64,000 nt of DNA, taken from positions 141,556 through 205,555 of the forward strand of contig JAHJTV010000006.1 of assembly GCA_018829445.1 (NCBI GenBank), written 5' to 3'. Origin of the DNA: a bacterium. GTDB lineage: Bacteria; SAR324; XYD2-FULL-50-16. Each line of letters begins with the position of its first letter. The first letter of the stretch is position 1. Shown here in pieces: positions 10,111-19,827 of the stretch. The notes under the pieces were generated by a model. That model had not been told where the DNA came from. It was given only the letters and a program-made list of their open reading frames with translations, and made no database searches. Position numbers and translations under genes: made by a program.

Positions 10111-10986
10111 ATGAGAAATAAATCAATATTTTACATCAGCTATGGGGTAGCGTCCGCACTGGTGATTTGGTCGCTTCAAGAACTGTTTCTTTATCTCCTG
10201 AACGCGATTTCGTTTATTCCAAAAGAATTGACCATTGCCCTGTTTGGAGCCTTAACCGGTGGACTATTCGGAGCCCTCATGGCGATTATGGAGGGATTTT
10301 TTACTGGAAGTAAATACCTTGTTAATCGAGGGGTACGAGTGGGAGCCTTAATCGGATTGCTTGCCGGTTCTATTGGTTTTCTTCTGACAAGTCATACTGC
10401 TTTTCTTGAAAACGTCGGTATCTCAAACAATGTGATACAGATTTTGTTGAATTCAATACGCTGGATTGTTATCGCATTATGTGTCGGTATCGCACTGGGA
10501 ATCAGAGACAAAAATTCTCTAAGCACCACCAGGGGTATTATTGCTGGCTTGCTAACCGGCGTAATTGGTGGGACTGCCATTTCAACGATAGCTTTTTATA
10601 TCCAATCTCCGATGATAAGCAGAGGATTGGGGTTGTTGGTTTTAACTGTTCTGTTCTCCTTTTCCATTTATCGATTATCTCATTTTGGCAGAAAAATCTG
10701 GTTAAAAACATTGAATGGGAACCTGGAAGGGATGGATATCGAACTCTCAAAAGAGATTCACATTTTTGGAACCCAGGACAACGATGATATAAATCTCCAA
10801 GATTATCAGGAAGTTCAGCAGTCACACGCTAAATTAATTCGATATTTTGATAATTATTCACTGGTGGATAATGATCCATTCTGCCAGACATTTGTTAACT
10901 TTAGAGTTGTAAAAGAGCAGTTCTTGAAAAACGGTGACGTCATAAAAATTGGGACGGCTTTGTTTCAATATTGTACGGTTAACTGA
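10111..10986 (+). CDS. Multi-pass membrane protein with C-terminal FHA-like domain
   Basis: 291 aa. Residues about 8-200 form roughly five or six hydrophobic helices rich in Gly and Ala (for example ALFGALTGGLFGALMAI). Residues about 205-291 resemble a forkhead-associated (FHA) fold. They show a glycine-led strand (IHIFGTQDNDDINL), the Ser-His pair in VQQSHAKL, a YSLVDN strand, FVNFRVV and the closing LKNGDVIKIGTALFQY. FHA domains bind phosphothreonine peptides, but the usual GR near the first binding loop is replaced by FG, so binding may be altered. It is followed by a second FHA gene, so the two probably form an operon linked to Ser/Thr-kinase-type signalling at the membrane. Start chosen at the only ATG near the frame's beginning. 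Confidence 0.7.
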   Translation: MRNKSIFYISYGVASALVIWSLQELFLYLLNAISFIPKELTIALFGALTGGLFGALMAIMEGFFTGSKYLVNRGVRVGALIGLLAGSIGFLLTSHTAFLENVGISNNVIQILLNSIRWIVIALCVGIALGIRDKNSLSTTRGIIAGLLTGVIGGTAISTIAFYIQSPMISRGLGLLVLTVLFSFSIYRLSHFGRKIWLKTLNGNLEGMDIELSKEIHIFGTQDNDDINLQDYQEVQQSHAKLIRYFDNYSLVDNDPFCQTFVNFRVVKEQFLKNGDVIKIGTALFQYCTVN

Positions 10987-11099
10987 GCTTGAACGATCAA
11001 GCCAGATACCGGTTTATAATTTTTAAATACGACATCTTAAATGTTTATCATAAAGCTAAATCTACATTTACATTATCTGAAACTTAAAAGAGTGTAAGT

Positions 11100-11972
11100 A
11101 TGAATACGTTTATAAAAAGCCTGTTTTTCTTATATGGCTTGATTTTTCTGACATCAACACAGGTATTGTCCGGTGAATTTGATCCCATTACCAGTTATGG
11201 AAACGATATCTCAATTTTGATGATCTTTCCTATTTTCTTTTTGGGATTATTGACCTTTTTTGTGATAAAAATAGGATTTAATAAAAAGCCCACCAAACAA
11301 TTGGGTTTTATTTCTATTACCCCTCACAGGCCCCAAAAATTTTACGCATTAAGTGAGAACGTTCAAAACATGGTTCCAATTGTTGAATATTTGGCCGATG
11401 AACAAACAAATGTCTATAGCAATCTCAGTAAGATAACCTTAACCAGCAAACCATCGGGAGTCTTTCTGGAAGACAAAAACTATAAGATTTCGGTTTTGAT
11501 TAATCGTCGCCGTTCAAGGCGGTGTATGCTCAATGATGGTGATATTCTTGATATGGGGGAACTGACGATTATGTTCCAATCCCCTGACAGCAAATCATCA
11601 AAACGCGAATTCCAATCTCATACCTCCGGTCACGCTATTCCCAGGGCAAGAAGGACTAACAGTCGAATCATGAAGAATTGCCCTAGTTTAATTCCGGCAG
11701 ATCCAAGACAAAAAGTTTATTACCTGACCAAGAATATCACTTTGATCGGCAGGTCTGAAATTAACGATCTGATACCCAAATCTAAGGCAGTTTCTCCCAT
11801 GCATTCGAGAATCGAGAAAGTAGCCGGAAAATATAAACTGGTTGATTTAAGCAGTCATCAAGGCACATTTGTCAATGGCCGACGTGTAGATGCCAAATTC
11901 TTGCAGGATAATGATGAGATCTCTTTTGAGTCTATAAAGTATACCTTTTCTGCATCCGGTAAAGCACGTTAG
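11100..11972 (+). CDS. Membrane-anchored protein with two FHA domains
   Basis: 290 aa. The N-terminus has a signal-like hydrophobic stretch (residues 5-24) and a second membrane segment (about 38-60), so the rest probably faces the cytoplasm. The first FHA-like unit (about 68-162) is degenerate, ending LNDGDILDMGELTIMF. The second (about 205-287) is canonical: LIGRSEINDL, the SPMHSRIEK serine-histidine loop, YKLVDLSSHQGTFVNG and LQDNDEISFESIKYTF. The second unit should bind phosphothreonine. It lies 113 bases after another membrane FHA protein and two genes after ftsZ. No kinase or phosphatase gene is in the window, so the partner is unknown. Confidence 0.78.
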   Translation: MNTFIKSLFFLYGLIFLTSTQVLSGEFDPITSYGNDISILMIFPIFFLGLLTFFVIKIGFNKKPTKQLGFISITPHRPQKFYALSENVQNMVPIVEYLADEQTNVYSNLSKITLTSKPSGVFLEDKNYKISVLINRRRSRRCMLNDGDILDMGELTIMFQSPDSKSSKREFQSHTSGHAIPRARRTNSRIMKNCPSLIPADPRQKVYYLTKNITLIGRSEINDLIPKSKAVSPMHSRIEKVAGKYKLVDLSSHQGTFVNGRRVDAKFLQDNDEISFESIKYTFSASGKAR

Positions 11973-12027
11973 ATCAAAAACAAACTATCAAAATGAATTA
12001 ATTACCAAATTACTAATATTAAAAAGA

Positions 12028-13227
12028 ATGAACATGGAAGAAAAGAGATACGATCTACCCAATGGATTTCTTTGTTCCGGAATATCGGCTGGAATAAAAG
12101 AGGAAAAAGGAAAAAAAGATCTTGGATTAATCTACACTAAAGATGAAGCAATTCTTGGTGCGGTCTATACTCAGAACAGGTTTCCTTCCGCTCATGTTCA
12201 ATACTGCAGAAGTCTGACCCCTAGCGACAGGTTCAGGGCTTTGATCATCAATTCCGGAAACGCCAACGCTGCAACCGGTACCCGTGGTTTGGAAGCCAAC
12301 CTGGAAATGGCACTCTCCTTGGCAGGCCAACTTAGGGTTGAACCAAACCAAGTATTTACTTCTTCCACCGGGATTATTGGTCATCAGTTGCCGATTGACA
12401 AGATAGCCTCTTCAATACCCTGTTTGGTTGAAGGATTAACTCCCGATTGCCAGTCGGTGGCGGAAGCGATTATGACCACTGATACCAAGTTGAAACTGGC
12501 GCGTGAGAACATGAGTGTAAAGGGTAAAGAATACACCGTAATCGGTTTTGCAAAAGGTTCAGGAATGATTCATCCGAACATGGCAACCATGCTTGCTTAT
12601 GTTCTTACGGACGCTCCCCTGCCTTATAGCGCGATTCAAGCTGTCACTGAAGAGATCAGCAAAAAAAGTTTTAATTGTGTGAGTGTTGACGGTGATACCT
12701 CTACAAATGATTCCTTTTATTTAATTTCCTCAAATCCGGTTTCCGAGATCGACGAGAATTCATTGGATATCATAAAAAGTGGATTCTCCAAGGTAGCCAT
12801 ATCACTTGCAAAACAAATTGCAGGAGACGGAGAGGGTGCAAAGCATTTAGTCGAAGTAAGAATTGCTGAATCTCCTTCAAAAGAGATAGCAAGAAACCTG
12901 ATGAACGCGATATTGACTTCAAACCTGGTTAAAACAGCGATTCATGGCAATGATCCCAATTGGGGAAGAATCCTGATGGCAGCCGGCAACGGGCTTCCAA
13001 AAAACTGGAATGACATCAACCCTCCTGTGTCAATCAAAATACAGTCCGTTCCTGTGTTTATCAATGGTGAACCAGCCTCATTTGATGCAAAAAAACTCTC
13101 TGAAAAAATGTCTCAATTTGAAGTTTTAATTGAATTTTTTCTACACAGTGGCCATTATTCTTTGACAGGCTGGGGATGTGATTTCAGTAAAGAGTACGTC
13201 AGCATCAATGCCCACTATTCTACATAG
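12028..13227 (+). CDS. argJ: Glutamate N-acetyltransferase / amino-acid acetyltransferase ArgJ
   Basis: Enzyme of the cyclic arginine pathway that transfers the acetyl group from N-acetylornithine to glutamate; many members also acetylate glutamate from acetyl-CoA. ArgJ precursors cleave themselves into alpha and beta chains. The cleavage site is visible as HPNMATMLAYV, with Thr187 as the new N-terminal nucleophile of the beta chain. The 399-aa length is typical, and the later motifs SVDGDTSTND and GNDPNWGRI are present. The C-terminus (FSKEYVSINAHYST) fits the family. The ATG at 12028 or the one two codons later could be the start. Confidence 0.95.
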   Translation: MNMEEKRYDLPNGFLCSGISAGIKEEKGKKDLGLIYTKDEAILGAVYTQNRFPSAHVQYCRSLTPSDRFRALIINSGNANAATGTRGLEANLEMALSLAGQLRVEPNQVFTSSTGIIGHQLPIDKIASSIPCLVEGLTPDCQSVAEAIMTTDTKLKLARENMSVKGKEYTVIGFAKGSGMIHPNMATMLAYVLTDAPLPYSAIQAVTEEISKKSFNCVSVDGDTSTNDSFYLISSNPVSEIDENSLDIIKSGFSKVAISLAKQIAGDGEGAKHLVEVRIAESPSKEIARNLMNAILTSNLVKTAIHGNDPNWGRILMAAGNGLPKNWNDINPPVSIKIQSVPVFINGEPASFDAKKLSEKMSQFEVLIEFFLHSGHYSLTGWGCDFSKEYVSINAHYST

Positions 13228-13307
13228 ATCTTTCTGAAAACAATCATTTAACGCCGGATTCCTTTTTTATTGCCTTCAATCTTAACCTGACCAGCCGATT
13301 TTCATCC

Positions 13308-14438
13308 ATGAATTTTTTAATCGATAAGGGTATTCTATATGCGGATGAGGCTTTTTCCACTATTGGTGATGTGTGTCTGCAAACCGGAGAGAGCATTGCC
13401 CGGGAATCTGTTAAAAATATCGATGTTCTGGTATTGCGAACAACAACAAAAGTTAACAGGGATCTGTTAGAGGGGAGTCGGGTAAAATACGTTGCCACTG
13501 CCACCAGTGGTAGTGACCATGTTGATAAGAAATACCTGAAGGCTAAAGGAATTGGTTTTGCAGCTGCTCCCGGCTGTAATGCCGAAGCTGTTGCGGAGTT
13601 CGTGATTAATGCCCTGCTTCGATTATCAAATCGTAACGGTTTTGACCTGGACAATAAAACACTTGGAATAATCGGGGCTGGACATGCCGGTTCAGCACTT
13701 GAGCGAAAGGCAGGCCTGCTGGGATTAAAATGTTTATTAAATGATCCTCCACTCTTTGAACAAACAAAACTGAATAAATATCTGCCTATTCAGGAAGTGA
13801 TCCGTCGATCAGATATAATCTCTCTGCACGTTCCATTAATTAAAACGGGGCACCACCCCACCCATTATTTGATAAACGAGTCGACAATTGAACTCTTTAA
13901 AAAGGGAACAATTCTGATAAATACCAGTCGAGGCGGAGTGGTTCAGGAATCAGCCATATGTAAAAACAGGAGTCAAATAGGTCCAATCATTACGGATGTA
14001 TGGGAGAATGAACCTGCCATTAGCACCACAACATTAGGATTTTCGGATATAGCGACGCCACACGTCGCAGGTTATTCCCTTGAAGGTAAAATCAAAGCTA
14101 CCGAAATGGCTTATGAAAATGTCTGCCATTTTTTTAAGTTGAAACCAACTTGGGAGTCTCCCAGAAAACAGGCTGACAATAAAACAAGAATCAGAATAAC
14201 CGGAACTGGTTTCAAGACGGCTCTTACCCAACTGATGGAAAAGACCTATGATATCTTCTACGATGACGAAGCGTTAAGGAAAATATCCTGTCATAAAACA
14301 CCACAGGAGTATTTTTCTTCTTTGCGAAACCATTATGCTTTCAGGCATGAATTCTCGTCAATCAGAGTTTATTTTGAGAAGGTACTTTCGTCCGGAAACA
14401 AAAACCTGGTCCGTAGCCTGGGTTTTATTGTCGAATAG
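13308..14438 (+). CDS. pdxB: Erythronate-4-phosphate dehydrogenase
   Basis: Second step of the DXP-dependent pyridoxal 5'-phosphate pathway: NAD-linked oxidation of 4-phosphoerythronate. It belongs to the D-2-hydroxyacid dehydrogenase superfamily. In the 376 aa, the first substrate half carries VKYVATATSGSDHVD and FAAAPGCNAEAVAEFV, both very close to E. coli PdxB. The NAD motif is GIIGAGHAGSALE, the catalytic Arg is in NTSRGGVV, the Glu in VWENEP and the His in TPHVAGYSLEGK. The C-terminal dimerisation domain (about 290-376) of true PdxB is present, which separates it from SerA and GhrA relatives. It lies 80 bases after argJ. The ribosome site is weak. Confidence 0.93.
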   Translation: MNFLIDKGILYADEAFSTIGDVCLQTGESIARESVKNIDVLVLRTTTKVNRDLLEGSRVKYVATATSGSDHVDKKYLKAKGIGFAAAPGCNAEAVAEFVINALLRLSNRNGFDLDNKTLGIIGAGHAGSALERKAGLLGLKCLLNDPPLFEQTKLNKYLPIQEVIRRSDIISLHVPLIKTGHHPTHYLINESTIELFKKGTILINTSRGGVVQESAICKNRSQIGPIITDVWENEPAISTTTLGFSDIATPHVAGYSLEGKIKATEMAYENVCHFFKLKPTWESPRKQADNKTRIRITGTGFKTALTQLMEKTYDIFYDDEALRKISCHKTPQEYFSSLRNHYAFRHEFSSIRVYFEKVLSSGNKNLVRSLGFIVE

Positions 14439-14875
14439 CCTGGCAGTTCAAACGCTGTAGACTGTTGTTTATACCTCGAAAATGTAGTGATTGGCTTGTG
14501 GTTATCAGCAAATTTGAGTTTTGGCGCATTGTTTTTTGCTCTAAGACGGTTTGGTTGTGGACTGACGAAACAATGCCGGCTAAAAAACAGAACCGACCAA
14601 TATTCAATCTGCTTAATCCGTGTGGTAAACGTAAAGAATGGTCTAGTATTAAAATCATTTAACTGTTATTGTATCTTCAAAAAAAGGTACAAAATATCAT
14701 GCTGAGATTAGGGGATATGACATGATGTTTTGATTGTTACGTTTCTGCTTTTTTGAAGAGGATGTTATACTACTTTGAGAGAGATTTCTGTCAGGGAAAA
14801 ATTTTGCAGTCACTTCAGAATTACAATGGCACTTGTAAAACGGTAAATCCTTCACTTCTAGCTTGATATCTAAAA
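14439..14875 (+). promoter_or_regulatory. Intergenic region with candidate extended -10 promoter
   Basis: No gene is supported in these 437 bases; several short frames are low-complexity. An extended -10 element TGTTATACT lies at 14763-14771, about 105 bases upstream of the RodZ-like gene. It could be that gene's promoter, but no good -35 box accompanies it. Confidence 0.3.
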
Positions 14876-15715
14876 ATGACAAATAGTAAAGCGACTCAAC
14901 AGCCAAATGATCTGAAAAATATTGGCCTTATCCTTAAGAAGAAAAGAGAGGAACTGTCATATACACTGGAGCATGTTTCAGAAATAACCAGAATAACTTT
15001 GACCTGTCTAAGAAACATTGAGGATGGAAACATGTCTGCCCTTCCGGGGCTTGTTTTTATCAGAGGATTCATTCGTAATTATGCGAAGTTATTAGGACTT
15101 GAAAGCGATTGGATGATTGAAGCTCTGAATCAGGTCTATAGTGCGGGAGATGATAAACAACATCCCAAATCCGAGCAACACCAAAGAGAGATAGGTAAGA
15201 GTGATAAACCCAATAACAATCTCGTCTATTATTTCATGGGTGCAGCTGCGGTCGTTGGTTTACTAATAGTGGCAATCATTATTTATAAAAGACCAATGGA
15301 TAGGTTAAACCTGAACCAGGAATCGGTGGAAACCATACAGGCAGTAGCTTCTCAAAATGAATCTGTGGAATCTAAACCGCTAGGAATAATTATTCCCGAA
15401 GAGGAGATAGTACAACCGAAAACAGCGCCTGTTGTCACACCTGTAATCAGCCCCCTCTCACTGACCTTGGTTGCAGCGGAGGATGAATGGATCAGGCTGG
15501 CCATTGATAATCAGGATCCATTTGAACTCAAACTTAAGAAGAATGAAAAATATGAATGGCCTGCTGAAGAAGAGTATTCCCTGATTATGACAACTGGTAA
15601 AACAGCCTCTGTTCATTTAAATGGAGAAGAGATAGTAGATCGTGAAAATTACTTAAATAAACTTTTTGAAGCAAAACTCAATAAGTTTACATTGAAACAG
15701 ATAAATAATCGCTAG
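14876..15715 (+). CDS. rodZ: RodZ-like cytoskeletal/regulatory membrane protein
   Basis: 279 aa with the RodZ layout. A cytoplasmic Cro/C1-type HTH (HTH_25, residues about 15-80, with TLEHVSEITRIT and FIRGFIRNYAKLLGL) is followed by a basic linker and one transmembrane helix (about 120-142). A variable periplasmic linker leads to a C-terminal DUF4115 beta-domain (about 195-275). RodZ is known to link MreB filaments to the elongation machinery and to set rod shape. Neighbours fit a cell-envelope role: the amino-sugar genes follow. Some members of the family act mainly as transcriptional regulators, so the exact role is inferred. Confidence 0.82.
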   Translation: MTNSKATQQPNDLKNIGLILKKKREELSYTLEHVSEITRITLTCLRNIEDGNMSALPGLVFIRGFIRNYAKLLGLESDWMIEALNQVYSAGDDKQHPKSEQHQREIGKSDKPNNNLVYYFMGAAAVVGLLIVAIIIYKRPMDRLNLNQESVETIQAVASQNESVESKPLGIIIPEEEIVQPKTAPVVTPVISPLSLTLVAAEDEWIRLAIDNQDPFELKLKKNEKYEWPAEEEYSLIMTTGKTASVHLNGEEIVDRENYLNKLFEAKLNKFTLKQINNR

Positions 15716-15806
15716 CAGCTATCTTCAACCAACCAAATCTTCGTCCAAGTTCTCCATTTCATTATTGGATAAGTAATGAAAAACCGAAAACAGGTGAAAA
15801 AAGAAA

Positions 15807-17072
15807 ATGAAAGCACTTGTATTAGCAGCCGCAAAAAGCAAAAAACTGTCCCCCTTTTCTGATACAAGACCAAAGTCGATGATAACAATCTCTGGCAGAC
15901 CCATTCTGGAAACCATTCTTAACCAGATTGGTGACAGCGGTATCAAGGAGGTCTGGCTTGTAGTCAATCATCAGAAGGATATTATCCAGGATTACTTCAA
16001 ATATGGAAAATCTCTTGGAATAAAAATCGACTACATTTACCAGGAAGAGGAAAAAGGCATCGGTCATGCTGTATCTCTGTGCGAAGACGTTATCGGTGAT
16101 GACAGTCATTTTATGTTGATCTATGGTGATGCGTTAATGTCCGGAAACCCTTTTTCCCATTTGCTTTCCAGATTTTCCAGGTCTTCTTCCAATTCATTGG
16201 CGACTATCAGTCATCCCCTATCCGATGGGTTTTATGGCAATATTTACCTTAGCCATGATATGAAAATATCAAAACTGGTAGAAAGGCCGGAAAGTAAAAG
16301 GCTCTCCAACTATATTTTTGGTGGAAGTTTTATTTTGGAGCAGGGGTGTTTCGAATTTCTGAAGTCAAATAATCATGATATGGTCGCTTTCTATCATCAC
16401 TTGATCGATCAAAAGAGTATGGATGCCTGTTTATGGGAAGACTCCTGGATAGACATCAGCCGACCCTGGCACATCCTGGCTGCCAATCAAATGATGATGA
16501 ATCCCTGGAACACTTCAATCATTCCGGAAACGGTTATTATTGATCAGAATGTAAATATCAAAGGAGTGGTCCATTTTGGAGAAAACGTCCATGTCAGCTC
16601 AGGCACAACTATAGTGGGACCCTGTTATATCGGTAACAATGTCTATATTGGAAATAATGCTTTGATCAGAAAAAATTCATCCATTGGTCCAAACTGTAAG
16701 ATCGGTTACGGCACTGAAATTAAAAACGCCGTTCTTTTTGGGAACTCGAATGTTGGCAGGTTATCATTCATTGGAGACAGCGTTTTGGGTGAGAATGTAC
16801 AATTGGGATCAAATACTGTCACCGTGAACTATAATACTCTGGGCGAGGCAATATTTTATAATCCGTTGGATGGGAAAGCCATTGATACTAAACTGGAGAA
16901 ACTGGGTGCGTTTATCGGCGACAATTCGATCGTTGGAACCGGGCATAGAATTGCACCGGGTACGCCTCTCCCGCCTGGAACAACCATTCCCGATTGGGTT
17001 TCGATATCTCATTCAACCCTTTCAAAAGCAGAAATAGTTCAAAAACCAGGGAAATTATATACACACCAATGA
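15807..17072 (+). CDS. GlmU-like sugar-1-phosphate nucleotidyltransferase with left-handed beta-helix
   Basis: 421 aa. The N-terminal nucleotidyltransferase domain (about 1-230) starts LVLAAAKSKKLSPFSDTRPKSM. The usual signature LAAGxGxRL has become LAAAKSKKL, with both loop glycines replaced and the Arg changed to Lys, while KSM at the end of the motif is kept. The C-terminal half (about 250-400) is a left-handed beta-helix of hexapeptide repeats (for example VGPCYIGNNVYIGNNALI). The order resembles archaeal-type bifunctional sugar-1-phosphate nucleotidylyltransferase/acetyltransferases and GlmU. glmS lies 208 bases downstream, so a role in making UDP-GlcNAc is likely. Substrate and acetyltransferase activity remain inferred. 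Confidence 0.78.
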   Translation: MKALVLAAAKSKKLSPFSDTRPKSMITISGRPILETILNQIGDSGIKEVWLVVNHQKDIIQDYFKYGKSLGIKIDYIYQEEEKGIGHAVSLCEDVIGDDSHFMLIYGDALMSGNPFSHLLSRFSRSSSNSLATISHPLSDGFYGNIYLSHDMKISKLVERPESKRLSNYIFGGSFILEQGCFEFLKSNNHDMVAFYHHLIDQKSMDACLWEDSWIDISRPWHILAANQMMMNPWNTSIIPETVIIDQNVNIKGVVHFGENVHVSSGTTIVGPCYIGNNVYIGNNALIRKNSSIGPNCKIGYGTEIKNAVLFGNSNVGRLSFIGDSVLGENVQLGSNTVTVNYNTLGEAIFYNPLDGKAIDTKLEKLGAFIGDNSIVGTGHRIAPGTPLPPGTTIPDWVSISHSTLSKAEIVQKPGKLYTHQ

Positions 17073-17280
17073 AGACCAGGATCAATTTGCTTTGGAAAGA
17101 CTATTAAAAACAAGGATTGCCTCGGATGTCTTTTATTAACAGGTACCCGTAATCTAACACTGGTTTGGAAATATCATTGAAGAATAAACGTTTATACTGC
17201 TTTTAACGGTTAGTTGTACAAACCCGTTTAAAAGCAAGTTTTTCAAATCAGATAATAAGTAATGGTGGTAAAGGTAAAAC

Positions 17281-19101
17281 ATGTGTGGAATAAGTGCAAT
17301 AGCAAGCCATAAACCTGTGGCAGCAAAGTTACTGACAGCTCTTCAAAACCTTGAATATCGCGGATATGATTCATGTGGTATGGCACTGCTTCATGAGGGG
17401 CAGTTGTCACTTCGGAAGAATGTGGGAGCGGTTGACGAGGTGGATGCCTTAGAAAAATTCAGGAAAATGGAAGGTTCCCTGGGAATTGCCCATACCAGAT
17501 GGGCTACTCATGGGGGCGTTACTAAAGAGAATTCCCATCCCCATTATTCAAATGATAAAAAGTTTGTGATTGTCCATAACGGCATACTCTCAAATTACCA
17601 ACAGATACAGCGTGATTTAAAGTCAAAGGGCTACCGTTTCTTATCGGAAACGGATACGGAAGTGTTTTCCAATCTTGTTCAGGAAGAATACAAACAGGCT
17701 GAAAATGTAGAAACTGCCTTCTGCAATGCAATTGACAAGCTTCAAGGATCCTATGCCATTGCCATGATTACCACGCATCAACCGGACACAATTTTCGCGG
17801 TCAAAAAAGATTCTCCATTGGTTCTGGGAATCAATGATGGTGTTAATTATGTTAGTTCCGATATCAATGCGTTTATTGCTGAAACCAGGGATACTATCAT
17901 CCTGGATGATATGGAATACCTGCTTGTTAAGAATGATAATTATGTTATCAAAAATCTGCTAACCAGAAAGGAAAAATCAAAGCAGGTCATCACGGTACAA
18001 TGGGACAGGCAGACAGCACAAATGGGCGGGTTCTCCCACTACATGTTGAAAGAGATATTTGATCAACCACAAACCGTTCGCAATGCTTTACATGTTCCCA
18101 ATGAGCAGATTCAAACAATAGCAGGAAAATTCATCGAGAAAGAACAATCCTTTTGTGTTGGTGTAGGTACCACCTATTATGTTGCCATGGTGGGAACTTA
18201 TCTGTTTTCAAAATACGCAAATCTTTATGTTCCCAGTATATCTGCAGACGAATTTCCCACGTTAATCCCCGTGAACAAGGATAATCATGTGCTGTTTTTC
18301 TCACAAAGCGGTGAGACCTATGATACAAGAATGGCAATCCGTAAAGCCAGAAATTGTGGAGCAGCCACTTCAGCTGTGGTCAATGTAGTTGGTTCTTCCA
18401 TCAGTCAGGAAGTCGATGATTGTATTTTCCAGGGATCGGGACCGGAAATATGTGTTGTTTCTACCAAAGCCGCAGTTTCCCAGATCATCATTTTGTGGCG
18501 GATTGCATTGGAAGTCGGAGTGCTCCGCAACCACCTCAGCCGTAAAGATGCAGATGCATTTCAGGGCAGATTTTTTAAGTTTTCTGAAACCATTGGACAG
18601 GTATTAAATGAAGAATCAGGCTTCATTCGCGACCTGGCCTCAAAAACCAGTCGCGTTAGGAACTGGCTGTTTATGGGAAAAGGAATCTACTACCCAATCG
18701 CTTTGGAATCAGCGTTGAAGATGAAAGAAGTCACCTATTTGCATGCTGAAGGATTACCGGCCGGTTTCTTGAAGCATGGAACCCTGGCAATGGTGGATGA
18801 AGAGATGTACAGCCTCTTTTTTCTTCCGTATAAGGATGACTCGGACCTTTATAACTCGACCTTAATGTCAATTGAGGAAGTAAAAGCTCGAAACGGAAAG
18901 GTCGTCGCCTTCTGTGCGGAAGATGATGATGAGATTAAAAAACTCCTTGATTTTGGACTGATTATTCCTAAAACAGATCCGGAATTGACCCCTTTGATTC
19001 AATTGATTATGGCCCAGTTATTCTCATATTATTCTGCGCTCAATTTAGGTCTGAATATAGATAAACCTCGAAATCTGGCAAAATCCGTTACGGTTGGATG
19101 A
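17281..19101 (+). CDS. glmS: Glutamine-fructose-6-phosphate aminotransferase (isomerizing)
   Basis: First committed step to UDP-GlcNAc: makes glucosamine-6-phosphate from fructose-6-phosphate and glutamine. The 606 aa is the standard length. Cys2 right after the initiator Met is the glutaminase nucleophile (MCGISAIA), followed by YRGYDSCG and the glutamine-binding TRWATHG. Two SIS sugar-isomerase domains follow (FSQSGETYDTR, and later YLHAEGLPAGFLKHG), and the C-terminal tail KPRNLAKSVTV is nearly invariant. The stop overlaps the start of the next gene by the four bases ATGA, so the two are translationally coupled. I see no glmS ribozyme core in the 208-base leader. Confidence 0.97.
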   Translation: MCGISAIASHKPVAAKLLTALQNLEYRGYDSCGMALLHEGQLSLRKNVGAVDEVDALEKFRKMEGSLGIAHTRWATHGGVTKENSHPHYSNDKKFVIVHNGILSNYQQIQRDLKSKGYRFLSETDTEVFSNLVQEEYKQAENVETAFCNAIDKLQGSYAIAMITTHQPDTIFAVKKDSPLVLGINDGVNYVSSDINAFIAETRDTIILDDMEYLLVKNDNYVIKNLLTRKEKSKQVITVQWDRQTAQMGGFSHYMLKEIFDQPQTVRNALHVPNEQIQTIAGKFIEKEQSFCVGVGTTYYVAMVGTYLFSKYANLYVPSISADEFPTLIPVNKDNHVLFFSQSGETYDTRMAIRKARNCGAATSAVVNVVGSSISQEVDDCIFQGSGPEICVVSTKAAVSQIIILWRIALEVGVLRNHLSRKDADAFQGRFFKFSETIGQVLNEESGFIRDLASKTSRVRNWLFMGKGIYYPIALESALKMKEVTYLHAEGLPAGFLKHGTLAMVDEEMYSLFFLPYKDDSDLYNSTLMSIEEVKARNGKVVAFCAEDDDEIKKLLDFGLIIPKTDPELTPLIQLIMAQLFSYYSALNLGLNIDKPRNLAKSVTVG

Positions 19102-19811
19102 TTGATCCCGAAGACTATAAACTCCACATTTTTGATCTGGATGATACCCTGGTAAATACCAGCTATTCTTACACAATTGCTCAGGAATCAGCAATTCGTG
19201 ATACTTTCCCTCAAATACCTTCAGACGCTATTACTGCCCTACTGCCTGTTTTAAAATGGATGTGCAGGCAATTTGGTTCGGGCAATATTTCCGAATATAT
19301 GAGTGCTTTTTTAAAAAGCCGGCCAGATCTGTTTGCAGTCGATTCGGACATACTGGAACTTATTTTGGATAGATACAAATGTTCGTTTAATACTGAGTTC
19401 AAATGTTTTAATGGGGCTATTTCCTATATTCAATACTTAAAAAAAACCGATAAAAAACTTGCACTTGTCAGCAATGGGATTGTGGCGTCTCAATTTGAAA
19501 AACTTCGAACAACGGGTCTTGACAGTTTTTTCCCCGCACCTCTGTGTTATATATCCGGTGCCTATCCCTCTAATTTTAAAAAACCATCTCCTCATATGCT
19601 GGAACAAGCCTGTCAGTATGTCGGTGTTTCTCCACCAGAAGTTGTATTTTATGGAAATAGTGTGGGAGACATTTTAGCCGGCAACCTGGCAGGAGTGACA
19701 ACCGTGCATTTTTCCGAATCGACGCCTATCCCTGGAGACCTACCAGCCATAGCAAGACCGGATTATACCATTGAGAACTGGACAGAATTGATGGATTTTA
19801 AAAAAGGATGA
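19098..19811 (+). CDS. HAD-superfamily hydrolase (PGP/YjjG-like)
   Basis: 237 aa. Motif I DLDDTLVN (about residues 14-21) contains the nucleophile and acid/base Asp pair, motif II is LVSNG, and motif III/IV is KKPSP...VFYGNSVGDILAG. A helical C1 cap (about 25-110) lies between motifs I and II. This is the layout of small-molecule phosphatases such as phosphoglycolate phosphatase or YjjG. It starts inside the glmS stop codon (ATGA overlap), so it is co-translated with glmS. A role in clearing a sugar phosphate or a nucleotide is possible but not shown by the sequence. Confidence 0.85.
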   Translation: MIDPEDYKLHIFDLDDTLVNTSYSYTIAQESAIRDTFPQIPSDAITALLPVLKWMCRQFGSGNISEYMSAFLKSRPDLFAVDSDILELILDRYKCSFNTEFKCFNGAISYIQYLKKTDKKLALVSNGIVASQFEKLRTTGLDSFFPAPLCYISGAYPSNFKKPSPHMLEQACQYVGVSPPEVVFYGNSVGDILAGNLAGVTTVHFSESTPIPGDLPAIARPDYTIENWTELMDFKKG

Positions 19812-19827
19812 AGGTTGGAATGGCCAA

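Noticed and set aside
17073..17280. glmS ribozyme in the glmS leader
   Set aside because: No conserved core or cleavage-site context seen; the leader is short and AT-rich.
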